Assembly (NCBI RefSeq): GCF_900117455.1
Contig: NZ_FPHO01000002.1
Span: forward strand, 1,178,001-1,242,000
DNA length: 64,000 nucleotides
Direction of reading: 5' to 3'
Origin: Hyphomicrobium sp. CS1GBMeth3
GTDB taxonomy: Bacteria; Pseudomonadota; Alphaproteobacteria; Rhizobiales; Hyphomicrobiaceae
Shown: piece after piece, positions 41,807 to 49,894 of the stretch
How positions within the stretch are numbered: the first letter of the stretch is position 1
Layout of the letters: every line of letters starts with the position of its first letter
The notes under the pieces: model-generated
Told to the model about the DNA's origin: nothing
Seen by the model: the letters and a program-made list of their open reading frames with translations, nothing else
The model's database searches: none
Program-made: the position numbers and the translations under genes

Positions 41807-41950
41807 GGGATGCGACGAGAGCGCCGGCCGGAGCCGGTTGTCGCGGCTTGACATGACGGGGGAGCCGCCCCCATAAGGGCTGCCTGCGCGGGCATCCGGT
41901 GCCGGCGTCGCACCCATCGACGGTGGCCGGTACGGTCTTCCGAGGGTCTC

Positions 41951-42025
41951 GGGCGGTTAGCTCAGCGGTAGAGCACACGCTTCACACGCGTGGGGTCACT
42001 GGTTCAATCCCAGTACCGCCCACCA
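41951..42025 (+). tRNA. tRNA-Val (CAC)
   Basis: A 75-base cloverleaf with encoded CCA. The acceptor stem GGGCGGT pairs with ACCGCCC; the D arm contains AGCTCAGCGGTAGAGC; the anticodon stem CACGC/GCGTG encloses loop TTCACAC, anticodon CAC at 41983-41985; the T arm has GGTTCAATC. It reads GUG. Its 3' end is the left repeat of the genomic island. Confidence 0.96.
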
Positions 42026-42028
42026 TGA
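42012..42028 (+). repeat. Left attachment repeat (tRNA-Val 3' end)
   Basis: AGTACCGCCCACCATGA, overlapping the last 14 bases of the tRNA gene and 3 bases beyond. It is identical to 62075-62091. Confidence 0.75.
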
Positions 42029-42081
42029 CCTTCGTTCATTTATAAATAGTTGCGCAACTCCATAGGTTAGATGCGATTTTG

Positions 42082-42104
42082 GGACTAACATTTGGCCTAA
42101 CATT
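42082..42104 (+). repeat. Left internal CTAACATT repeat pair
   Basis: Two CTAACATT octamers (42085-42092 and 42097-42104) 12 bp apart, inside the island end, 53 bases from the core repeat. The 23-bp segment differs at one base from that at 61980-62002. It may be an integrase arm-type binding site. Confidence 0.65.
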
Positions 42105-42159
42105 TTTAATTCGTTTACGGAATATATTGGTTCCCTATCTTTCAAGCCCTTAGCGAGCG

Positions 42160-42380
42160 AAGCTAAATCATTTTGTTTCGAGACTTGTCTCGCTGGCCTC
42201 CGTCGGGACATCAACGAACGGCTCGACGGCGTCAGCGCAAGACCAAGGTCAACAGCAGATGCCAAAGATGAGACCCGGAGCGATGGGTCAGGGAATGATG
42301 GACATTGGGGTAGGCCCGGCATGATGACGGGTTACGGCCCTGTGATCGAGGGACGGCTTGTGGCCCAGAGGGCTTGCTGA
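42160..42380 (+). pseudogene. Degraded Met/Gln-rich periplasmic protein (Spy/CpxP/ZraP-like)
   Basis: The frame from about 42160 reads KLNHFVSRLVSLASVG, then a signal-peptide-like ASAQ, then QQQMPKMRPGAMGQGMMDIGVGP. After a one-base frameshift near 42318 it continues GMMTGYGPVIEGRLVAQRAC and stops at 42380. Met-rich repeats followed by IEGRL are typical of Spy/CpxP-type metal-stress proteins. The start codon is lost (AAG in its place) and the C-terminal half is gone. The reading is inferential because homology was judged by eye. Confidence 0.5.
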
Positions 42381-42403
42381 TTCCTCTGATTACATAAGGT
42401 GGC

Positions 42404-43756
42404 CTAACGGGCCGCAGGCAAGTGGATCGATGCCTTAAGCCCGCCAAGAGAAGACTGAGCGAGGTTGATCGTTCCGCCATAAAGCGTAACCAGATCGCGG
42501 GCGATGCTAAGCCCAAGCCCCGATCCAGCGCTCTGAGTGTCCCAGCGTTCTCCGACGTTGAACACGACCTCGTGAGCCTCGGGCGGCAGTCCCGGACCGT
42601 CGTCTGAGATGGAAATGTCGATCAAACTACCCGCCACTGCACCTGCGGCGACGCGCACGCGCGACTTCGCGTGCTTGCCGGCGTTGTCGATCAGATTTCC
42701 TAGAATTTCCTGGAGATCTTGCACCTCGCAAGCAACGTGGAGCGAATCCGACACGTCCACCTCGAACTGCAGTCCCCTATGTGCGTAGATGCGTGACAGG
42801 GCCGCCACGACATCGGAGGCGACACGGCCGACATCGGCGGCCGCGCCGGGCGATAGGCGGCTTGCGACCACACGCGCACGCGTCGTCTGGTAGTCGATTT
42901 GCGTCTGCATCTTTCGGCACTGATCCAGGATCGTGCAAGCGCTTGTGTCAAGTCCCTGCTGCTGCAAGCGGTAGGCCTCGTCGGTGAGAATGGCGAGCGG
43001 GGTCTTTAGGCCGTGCGCAATATTCCCCGCCTGCGTCCGTGCCCTCTGGATGAGTTCGGTCACCGAGGAAAGCATCGCGTTGAGGTTGTCGACAAGAGGC
43101 TGCACTTCGGATGGGAAGCTTCCGGGCATGCGCTTTAATTTTCCGGAGCGCACGTCATAGAGAGAGGTATTGAGCTGACCGAGCGGTCTCATCGCGTAAA
43201 GGATCAACAAGGCAGCGGCGACCACCATGGACAGTCCGAGGCCCGTCAGCGACCAGGACAGCGCATTATTGAAACTAGCCACTACGTCATCGAGGTGACG
43301 CTTGTCTGTCCCGATTATGAACTGGACGGGTGGTTTGCCCGGGTCCTTCCATTCGAGGCTCTCAGCTACGAGCAGTTCCCCAGTCGGACCTGCGATACGA
43401 TGGGTGTGGATACCGACGTCCGAGCGCTCATCGGGAGGGGTCTTGAGGGGGGCTGCCTTCATGGAGGGGGAACGCGCGAGCACGTTGCCCTGCTGCTGGA
43501 TCTCCCAGTAGAAACCTGAGTTCTCGACATCGTAGCGCGGATCGCTCAGGTCGGCGCTCAACACGGCACGGCCGTTTTCGACATGCGCCAGCCGCTGCAG
43601 CTCGGCGATATGAACAAACAGCTCGTCGTAGAACTGCTGCGTCACATGTACTCGGAAGACATTGGAGAGGATCAGCCACGCGAGAACCATGCCAAACGCG
43701 ATCCACGCGGTGGCGGCAACGATGAGCCGGTTTCGGAGGCTGGCAGGTTCTTTCAT
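42404..43756 (-). CDS. Sensor histidine kinase
   Basis: A 450-residue membrane sensor kinase. Helices at about 12-32 and 168-190 enclose a periplasmic sensor domain; a HAMP-like linker follows. The phosphoacceptor is in AGNIAHGLKTPLAIL, and the ATPase has NLIDNAGKHAK, DDGPGLP and GSGLGLSIARDL. The general layout resembles PhoQ-type kinases. It starts 3 bases after the response regulator stop, so the two form an operon, and it is divergent from the efflux genes it probably controls. A truncated homologue lies at 56224-56608. Confidence 0.92.
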   Translation of the reverse strand: MKEPASLRNRLIVAATAWIAFGMVLAWLILSNVFRVHVTQQFYDELFVHIAELQRLAHVENGRAVLSADLSDPRYDVENSGFYWEIQQQGNVLARSPSMKAAPLKTPPDERSDVGIHTHRIAGPTGELLVAESLEWKDPGKPPVQFIIGTDKRHLDDVVASFNNALSWSLTGLGLSMVVAAALLILYAMRPLGQLNTSLYDVRSGKLKRMPGSFPSEVQPLVDNLNAMLSSVTELIQRARTQAGNIAHGLKTPLAILTDEAYRLQQQGLDTSACTILDQCRKMQTQIDYQTTRARVVASRLSPGAAADVGRVASDVVAALSRIYAHRGLQFEVDVSDSLHVACEVQDLQEILGNLIDNAGKHAKSRVRVAAGAVAGSLIDISISDDGPGLPPEAHEVVFNVGERWDTQSAGSGLGLSIARDLVTLYGGTINLAQSSLGGLKASIHLPAAR

Positions 43757-43759
43757 TGC

Positions 43760-44413
43760 CTAGTCCATCCGATAGCCCAGACCACGGATCGTCTTGATGA
43801 CGTCGGCGCCGAATTTTCGGCGGAGACGGCTGACGTAGACTTCGATGGTGTTCGACTCTCGGGTACCTTCCAGGCTGTAGAGATGCTCGGTGAGCTCGGC
43901 CTGAGAGACGATCCGGCCGATGCGATGCATGAAGTAGTTCAGCATGCGCAGCTCCTTGGCCGTGAGTTCAATCGGCTGGCCGTCGAGCATGGCTTTGCCG
44001 GCGGTCGCATCGAGCGTAATCCCTTTGTGAGTAAGCGTAGGGCTTGCGAGGCCGGCGGAGCGCCGTATGAGCGCGTTGAGTCGCGCAACCACCTCGGGGA
44101 TGTGGAAGGGCTTGGTGATGTAGTCGTCGGCACCTGCATTGAGCCCGTCGACCTTCTCTGCCCAGGAACCGCGCGCCGTCAGGATGAGGACCGGCATTTT
44201 GAAGCTCCCGGCGCGCCATTTGCGCAGCGCGTCAAGCCCGCTCATTTGCGGCAATCCGAGATCGAGCACAACGGCGTCGTACTGTTCCTCAGTTCCCATG
44301 ACGTAGCCATCGGCGCCGTTGTCGGCCCGCTCGACAGTAAAGCCCGCAGCGTCAAGTCCTTCGGATAGGCGATTGGCGATTTCGGGGTCATCTTCGATGA
44401 GCAGAACGCGAAT
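43760..44413 (-). CDS. OmpR/PhoB-family response regulator with apparent AUU start
   Basis: A 217-residue regulator: receiver domain (RVLLIEDDPEIANRL, phospho-Asp in VVLDLGLPQMSG, Thr in LILTARG, Lys in YITKPFH) and a winged-helix DNA-binding domain (ELTAKELRMLNYF ... SNTIEVYVSRLRRKFG). The first ATG (44299) would delete the first third of the receiver, including the acidic pocket. No ATG, GTG or TTG lies between it and the in-frame TAA at 44428-44426. ATT at 44413 is 7 bases after AAAGGAG and gives a full receiver, so AUU initiation is inferred. Confidence 0.85.
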   Translation of the reverse strand: MRVLLIEDDPEIANRLSEGLDAAGFTVERADNGADGYVMGTEEQYDAVVLDLGLPQMSGLDALRKWRAGSFKMPVLILTARGSWAEKVDGLNAGADDYITKPFHIPEVVARLNALIRRSAGLASPTLTHKGITLDATAGKAMLDGQPIELTAKELRMLNYFMHRIGRIVSQAELTEHLYSLEGTRESNTIEVYVSRLRRKFGADVIKTIRGLGYRMD

Positions 44414-44474
44414 TGGCGAGCTCCTTTAGCGATCCTTCCTGCGAGAGTTGATATCACACGCTCCTGAAACGGCG

Positions 44475-44495
44475 CTTAAAAGATCAACGTTTAAG
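44475..44495. promoter_or_regulatory. Inverted repeat CTTAAA-N9-TTTAAG
   Basis: A perfect 6-bp inverted repeat in the divergent region between the response regulator and the efflux operon. It may be an operator or part of a promoter; CTTAAA half-sites resemble those of PmrA-type regulators, but the half-site orientation differs. Confidence 0.35.
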
Positions 44496-44512
44496 GAAGA
44501 TCGCAGCTCCGG

Positions 44513-44528
44513 TTCAGATCCAATTCAG
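44513..44528 (+). promoter_or_regulatory. TTCAG direct repeat, 11-bp period (candidate regulator box)
   Basis: TTCAG at 44513-44517 and 44524-44528, one helical turn apart, 54 bases before the adaptor gene. OmpR/PhoB-family regulators bind such direct repeats. The same arrangement recurs at 56735 and 58829. Confidence 0.45.
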
Positions 44529-44581
44529 CTTTGAGTCGCACATCCCCGGTCTGAAGTTGTCGGTCGGATCGGGAGTTTTGA

Positions 44582-45640
44582 ATGCGCAGAGCATGGATCT
44601 TGGCAGCGGCAGTCTCGCTCCCTGCCGCGGTGGGCGCCACCTCGCACGTGTGGGCGCGCGATCTTGCGCTCTCGCCAACCCAAATCGAGCGCATGGCAAT
44701 CAAGATCGAGCCCGCGGTTCCGACGGCAGAGCAGATCATCGCGCTCATGCCTGGAACGGTCGTACCGGCGCTCAACGCCCGGATTGTCGCCGCCGCTCCG
44801 TTCGGGGGGACGGTCACCCAGATACACGTCCTTCCTGGACAACGCATAGCCAAGGGGCAGGCCCTCGCGACAATCTCGAGCCGTGAACTGCTGGAGGCGG
44901 CGTCAAACCTGGCTCAGGCAGAAGCCGAGCTTCAGGCTGCCGAAGCCGTCGCTCGCCGTCGGCGGGACCTTGCCAAGAAGAACATCCAGAGCCCCACAAT
45001 GGCCGAAGAGGCCGAGGCGCAGGTTGGCAAGATCCAGGCCGTCATCGAGCAGCATCGACGCACGCTGGTTCTCGGCGGGATCAGCAGCACAGATGTGGGC
45101 AACTATACGATCAACGCACCCGAGGCAGGACGCGTCGTCGAGGCGAGCGTTTTGCCCGGCGACAAGATCGAGACCATGGCCCCCGCCGTAACTATCGATA
45201 CGAACGATGAACTCTGGATCGAGGCGCAACTCCCGGCGCACTTGGTCAGCCGGATTACGCCGGGCGATCGCATCAAGGTGACGGACGGCCCCGAGGGCAA
45301 AGTCGTGTCGGTGGGCGGCTCTCTCGACAAGCTAACGCGCTCCGCCAAGCTGATCGTCAGCGTCCCCCTCGATAGCGGGCTTTTGCCGGGCCAGATGGTG
45401 ACGCTCAGTATCATCCAGAAGGCCGTGACAGGCGCGCGCTCGGTGCCCGCGAGTGCGGTTTCTCGTATCAACGCGGTCGAAGGCGTGTTCGTGCGCAACG
45501 AGACCGGCTTCACGCTCGTTCCGGTCGAGGTCGCAGGGCGCTCGCCCGCGGCGGCCACGGTAGTCGGCCACTTTCCCGAGGGCGCTTTGGTCGCAGCGAG
45601 CGGACTGCCGCAGCTAGAGCAGATGCTGGGGGCGGAATAG
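44582..45640 (+). CDS. Efflux RND periplasmic adaptor subunit (CusB/CzcB-like)
   Basis: A 352-residue membrane-fusion protein linking an RND pump to the outer membrane. Signal peptide residues 1-25 (ending HVWARD); lipoyl-like half GGTVTQIHVLPGQRIAKGQALATISS; helical hairpin rich in Ala/Glu (about 105-155); second lipoyl half NYTINAPEAGRVVEASVLPGDKI; beta-barrel to the end. GGGAG precedes the ATG by 7 bases. It is 3 bases from the pump gene. No CusF- or heavy-metal-binding extension is present. Confidence 0.92.
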   Translation: MRRAWILAAAVSLPAAVGATSHVWARDLALSPTQIERMAIKIEPAVPTAEQIIALMPGTVVPALNARIVAAAPFGGTVTQIHVLPGQRIAKGQALATISSRELLEAASNLAQAEAELQAAEAVARRRRDLAKKNIQSPTMAEEAEAQVGKIQAVIEQHRRTLVLGGISSTDVGNYTINAPEAGRVVEASVLPGDKIETMAPAVTIDTNDELWIEAQLPAHLVSRITPGDRIKVTDGPEGKVVSVGGSLDKLTRSAKLIVSVPLDSGLLPGQMVTLSIIQKAVTGARSVPASAVSRINAVEGVFVRNETGFTLVPVEVAGRSPAAATVVGHFPEGALVAASGLPQLEQMLGAE

Positions 45641-45643
45641 CCC

Positions 45644-48600
45644 ATGCTTGACCGCATCATCAGTTTTTCGCTGACGCAACGCGTCTTCACGCTGCTGCTA
45701 GCCGGGGCCGCTGCTGCGGCCGGCGCGTGGGCCTTTCGCTCCATTCCGATCGACGCCTTTCCCAACATCTCACCGGTTCAGGTGAAGATGATCCTGAAGG
45801 CGCCCGGCATGACGCCGGAGGAGGTCGAGACACGCGTCATAACCCCCATCGAAATGGAGTTGCTTGGCATACCAAACCAAACAATCCTGCGTTCGGCCGC
45901 CAAGTACGCCATCGCCGACATCACACTCGACTTCGAGGATGGCACCGACATCTATTGGGCGCGCCAGCAGGTCGCCGAGCGCCTCAATGGGGTGCGGGAC
46001 CAGTTGCCAGCCAACATTTCGGGTGGCCTCGCACCGGTGTCGACGCCGCTCTCCGATGTCTTCATGTTCACCATCGACGGGGGCGATCTTTCTCTGGAGG
46101 AGCGGCGCAGTCTGCTCGACTGGACCATCCGCCCGGCGTTGCGCACCATCCCTGGCGTTGCTGACGTGAATGCGCTCGGCGGCGTGGTCCGCACGTTCGA
46201 GGTCATTCCGGACGCAAAGGCCCTCGCAGGTGCCCGCCTCGGCGTCGAAGACATCTTGAAGGCCATCGACGAGGCCAACCGCAATGACGGCGCGGGGCGG
46301 CTGAGCGAGGGAGAAAAGGCGCTCGTCGTGCGTACCGCCGGTGCCATCCAAAAGCCGCAGGATCTGGAACAGATCGTTCTCAAAACAGAGGGCGAGCAGG
46401 TCCTGCGTCTCGGCGACGTTGCGAGCGTCCGGATCGGAAGCCTCACCCGCTATGGCGCCGTCACCATGGACGGCCAAGGCGAGGCTGTACAGGGGCTGGT
46501 GCTTTCTTTACGGGGTGCCGATGCCAGCGCGATCGTGACCGCCGTGCGCGCACGCCTCGAGGGGCTCAAGTCGAGCTTGCCCGAGGGCGTCAGGATCAAC
46601 GCCTTCTACGACCGCTCGGACCTGATCGAAAAGGCCGTCGGCACGGTGAGCAAGGCGCTGATCGAGGCGACCGCGCTCGTTGTGGTTCTTCTGCTTCTCT
46701 TTCTCGGCAACCTGCGGGCTGCCTCCGTCGTCGCGCTGACGCTGCCGTTCGCTGCGCTCGTTACCTTCGTTATGATGAAGGTTTTCGGCATGTCGGCGAA
46801 CCTCATGTCGCTCGGGGGACTGGCCATCGCAATCGGGCTTATCGTGGATGCCGCGGTCGTGGTCGTCGAGAACACGGTCGAACGGCTCCAGCACCCGGGA
46901 ACCAACGACGTCCCCCTCTTACACAACGTCTATCGCGCGGCCAGCGAGGTGGCGGTGCCTGTGGCGTCGGGCATTCTGATCATCTGCCTCGTGTTCCTGC
47001 CGCTGCTGTCGCTCCAGGGCCTTGAGGGCAAGTTGTTCGCGCCGGTCGCTCTCACCATAATTTTCGCGCTCGGCGGCTCGCTCGTTCTTTCGCTCACGCT
47101 CATTCCCGTGTTGTCCTCATATCTCCTAGGCGGTGGCAGCCACGGGGAGCCGCTGCTGATGCGCCTTCTCACGCGCGGCTACAAGGCCCTCCTCAAGGCC
47201 TGCCTCGCCTTTCCGCCGGTGGCGTATCTGGTGGCCGCTGCCGGCCTCGTCGCGGTCGTCTTCGCCTATGGCGCCGTTGGCAAATCGTTCATGCCCACCA
47301 TGGACGAAGGCTCCGTGATCATGCAGATCACTAAGCTTCCCTCCATTAATCTCAAGGCCAGCATCGAGGGCGATCTTCGCATCCAACAGCTCTTGAAGGA
47401 GAAGGTGCCTGAGGTCGAGCGCATCGTCGCCCGGGTGGGATCGGACGAACTGGGCCTCGACCCTATGGGTCTAAACGAGACTGACACATTCCTCGTCTTG
47501 AAGCCCAAAGAGCAATGGCGCGTGCGGAGCAAAGAATGGCTGGTCGATGAGTTGCGCCAAGCCATGGCCGACATGCCTGGTGTCGAGTTCGCCTTCACCC
47601 AGCCGATAGAAATGCGGACGGCCGAGATGCTGACCGGCGCACGGGGCGATCTCGCCATCAAGATCTTCGGCCCCGATCTTCCGACACTATCCAACCTCGC
47701 CGGCAAAATCCAAAGCGCGCTTGAGACGGTGGCCGGCGCGTCCGAAGTCTCGACTGTCGCCAACGACAATGTCGAATACCTCCAGATCGATATCGATCGC
47801 CTTGCCGCGGGCCGAACGAGCCTCTCTGTCACGCGTGTCGAGGACGAGCTCCGGGCGATGCTCGAAGGGGCGCCTGCCGGTCTCGTCTCGGAGCCGGGCC
47901 GGCGCACGGAGATCGTCGTGCGCGGCGCGCAGGATGTTCGCGACGATCCGCAAGCGTTCACGGCGACCCAGATCGCGGCGGGCGACGGCGGCGTGGTGCG
48001 TGCGGGCGACATCGCAAAACTCGAGCGTGTAAGTGGACCGGTCAAGATCGAGCGCGAGAATGCCTCCCGCTTCGCCATCGTGCAGGCGTATGTGACGGGC
48101 CGGGACCTCGTGGGCTTCGTCGAGGACGCTCAGCGTGTCGTCGCTGAGAAAGTGGAGCTGCCCCCGGGCTATCGGCTCGTCTGGGGCGGGCAGTTCGAGA
48201 ATCAGCGCCGGGCCGCGACGCGGCTGTCGATCGTCGTTCCCGTCGCCCTCCTTCTGATCTTCGGCGTTCTGTTCGCGACGCTACGTTCGATCCGGCAATC
48301 TCTGCTCATTCTTGCCAACGTGCCTTTCGCGTTAGTGGGCGGCGTCCTCTCGCTCTGGATCTCTGGAGAATATCTGTCGGTTCCGGCCTCTGTCGGCTTC
48401 ATCGCGTTGCTCGGCATCGCGGTGCTGAACGGACTCGTTCTCGTCACCCACTTCAACCAGTTGGCCGCGAGCGGCATGCCCATCGGGCAAGTCGTGTTTG
48501 ATGGTGCCGTCCGGCGTCTGCGTCCGGTGATGATGACCGCGAGCATTGCCGCGTTCGGTCTTGTGCCGCTCCTGTTTGCAACAGGACCCGGATCGGAGAT

Positions 48601-48805
48601 CCAGCGCCCGCTTGCGATCGTCGTCATCGGCGGCCTCGTCACTTCGACCGCCCTCACCCTACTGCTCCTGCCCATCCTCTTCCGTCGCTTCGGTCTGAGT
48701 GCCGACAGGGACAGCAACGAAATCCGGAACCTCCAATGGACCAATCCCTTTGCAAGCTCACGCTCGTCTATCCAACAAGCGCTGCAGCCGACCTCATCGA
48801 GCTGA
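45644..48805 (+). CDS. Heavy-metal-efflux-type RND permease (CusA/CzcA family)
   Basis: A 1053-residue inner-membrane pump with twelve helices and two periplasmic porter regions. The helix-4 signature reads AIAIGLIVDAAVVVVEN, closest to the AxGxxxD form of Cu/Ag-type HME pumps rather than the DFGxxxDG form of Zn/Co/Cd pumps. Other blocks: PNISPVQVKM near the start and GDVASVRIGSLTRYGAV. Metal specificity remains open. It forms an operon with the adaptor and the DUF3240 gene, with which its 3' end overlaps by 70 bp. No outer-membrane factor is encoded in the island. Confidence 0.93.
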   Translation: MLDRIISFSLTQRVFTLLLAGAAAAAGAWAFRSIPIDAFPNISPVQVKMILKAPGMTPEEVETRVITPIEMELLGIPNQTILRSAAKYAIADITLDFEDGTDIYWARQQVAERLNGVRDQLPANISGGLAPVSTPLSDVFMFTIDGGDLSLEERRSLLDWTIRPALRTIPGVADVNALGGVVRTFEVIPDAKALAGARLGVEDILKAIDEANRNDGAGRLSEGEKALVVRTAGAIQKPQDLEQIVLKTEGEQVLRLGDVASVRIGSLTRYGAVTMDGQGEAVQGLVLSLRGADASAIVTAVRARLEGLKSSLPEGVRINAFYDRSDLIEKAVGTVSKALIEATALVVVLLLLFLGNLRAASVVALTLPFAALVTFVMMKVFGMSANLMSLGGLAIAIGLIVDAAVVVVENTVERLQHPGTNDVPLLHNVYRAASEVAVPVASGILIICLVFLPLLSLQGLEGKLFAPVALTIIFALGGSLVLSLTLIPVLSSYLLGGGSHGEPLLMRLLTRGYKALLKACLAFPPVAYLVAAAGLVAVVFAYGAVGKSFMPTMDEGSVIMQITKLPSINLKASIEGDLRIQQLLKEKVPEVERIVARVGSDELGLDPMGLNETDTFLVLKPKEQWRVRSKEWLVDELRQAMADMPGVEFAFTQPIEMRTAEMLTGARGDLAIKIFGPDLPTLSNLAGKIQSALETVAGASEVSTVANDNVEYLQIDIDRLAAGRTSLSVTRVEDELRAMLEGAPAGLVSEPGRRTEIVVRGAQDVRDDPQAFTATQIAAGDGGVVRAGDIAKLERVSGPVKIERENASRFAIVQAYVTGRDLVGFVEDAQRVVAEKVELPPGYRLVWGGQFENQRRAATRLSIVVPVALLLIFGVLFATLRSIRQSLLILANVPFALVGGVLSLWISGEYLSVPASVGFIALLGIAVLNGLVLVTHFNQLAASGMPIGQVVFDGAVRRLRPVMMTASIAAFGLVPLLFATGPGSEIQRPLAIVVIGGLVTSTALTLLLLPILFRRFGLSADRDSNEIRNLQWTNPFASSRSSIQQALQPTSSS

Positions 48806-49089
48806 TCATGTCGTCAAATCCGGCGATCGGCGGTTTCACGACCTTCAACGCGGAAGGCCACGGGTTTGATTTCTCGCATGCCAGCATCAGCGAGCGTGTT
48901 CGCGGTCGCGTCGAGCGAGGCGTGCTTGTAGCCGTGATGCCGCGAGGGCACGCCTCCCTCCTGCTCGAAACCATCCGCAAGGCTCTGCCGGTGCCTCACA
49001 TGGCCTACTGGCTCGAGCCTGTCCTAGAGGTTGGCCGCCTAGTCGAGAGCAGCGCCCAGCAGGCAGAACCGGCTGGAGCTGCGACGTGA
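48736..49089 (+). CDS. DUF3240 family protein
   Basis: A 117-residue PII/CutA-like small protein typically encoded next to HME-RND pumps: CKLTLVYPTSAAADLIELIM, GFTTFNAEGHG, RVRGRVERGVLVAVMPRG and AYWLEPVLEVGRL. Its role is unknown, possibly regulation of the pump by metal. The conserved family N-terminus requires the ATG at 48736, which lies inside the pump gene, giving an unusually long 70-bp overlap in a different frame. Its stop overlaps the next small gene (GTGA). Confidence 0.88.
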   Translation: MDQSLCKLTLVYPTSAAADLIELIMSSNPAIGGFTTFNAEGHGFDFSHASISERVRGRVERGVLVAVMPRGHASLLLETIRKALPVPHMAYWLEPVLEVGRLVESSAQQAEPAGAAT

Positions 49090-49325
49090 CCATCACAGGC
49101 AGCACTTTCCCCCTCACTGCGCTGATCCTGCCGCTGCTCACCTCTGGCGCCGCATGGGCGATCGCCGTTTGGGCGCTGAGGCAGGACGGCCCGCGGATCG
49201 AGTTCCTTCAGAGATTGAAGCAACCAACAGGTACGAACGGGCATGGGCCAGCTTCAGCGCCGCCCAACGACACATGCACGATCGACAACGAGAACGACAA
49301 CGAAGGAGATCGCAGTGCTCGCTGA
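49086..49325 (+). CDS. Small single-helix membrane protein
   Basis: A 79-residue product with one hydrophobic segment (LTALILPLLTSGAAWAIAVWAL) and a polar Asn/Asp-rich tail. Its GTG overlaps the DUF3240 stop by 4 bp, so translation would be coupled. I do not recognise it. Confidence 0.5.
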   Translation: MTITGSTFPLTALILPLLTSGAAWAIAVWALRQDGPRIEFLQRLKQPTGTNGHGPASAPPNDTCTIDNENDNEGDRSAR

Positions 49326-49572
49326 TCGCATCCGCAGCCCGGCCGCCCGTGTTGCGCTTATTTGCCCGTGCTGGCGTGCGTCAGCCTGAATTCACAGAGC
49401 TCTGATTTTCACCGTCGCAGTCGTTCGTGCAGATTGGTCCCACAACGCTGATACACGGTAGCTGCTCTAAGCCGAGGTGATTTGATCACACAGAAGGAAG
49501 TCCGCGCCCGTGTGGGCACTTTTTGAAAGACGGTCCGTCGCCCTCGGAAGGCAACCACATAGGAGATACTTC

Positions 49573-49827
49573 ATGCGTAGGATCATTGTCAGATCGATTG
49601 CTGCAGCAGCGTGTGCGGCAGCCCTGGTGACGACCGCAATTGCACAGGAAGGCTTGGTCGCCACTGCGTGCAAAGACGACATCTCGAAATTCTGCGCTGG
49701 CAAGGAGCATGGTCGAGGTGACGTTCGCGGCTGCCTCGAGTCCAACAAGGATAAGCTCTCGGCTGCGTGCAAGACTGCCCTCGATAATACCGGCCCTGGG
49801 CGGGGCATGGGCGCCGGCCGAAAGTAA
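49573..49827 (+). CDS. Small secreted Cys-rich-repeat protein
   Basis: An 84-residue protein with a signal peptide (RRIIVRSIAAAACAAALVTTAIAQ) and a mature part with the spacing ACKDDISKFCAG ... GCLESNKDKLSAACKTAL. This matches a cysteine-rich repeat of the GLG1 type (PF00839-like), common in small bacterial periplasmic proteins of unknown function. Disulphides or metal binding are likely. AGGAGA precedes the ATG at 49573; the frame opens at 49510. Confidence 0.8.
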   Translation: MRRIIVRSIAAAACAAALVTTAIAQEGLVATACKDDISKFCAGKEHGRGDVRGCLESNKDKLSAACKTALDNTGPGRGMGAGRK

Positions 49828-49894
49828 GCTTCGCACCTAGCTCGTGAAGCCGTCGCGGGCCTTCCTGCGGCGAGACAGGAGAAAGCTTTACCCT

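Noticed and set aside
41996..42322. A 108-residue minus-strand frame ending in WWAVLGLNQ
   Set aside because: Its last residues are the reverse complement of the tRNA-Val 3' end, a common artefact beside tRNA genes; no other support.
43760..44299. Response regulator annotated from ATG 44299 as a truncated gene
   Set aside because: The receiver sequence continues upstream in frame with full conservation to ATT 44413 behind a strong ribosome-binding site.
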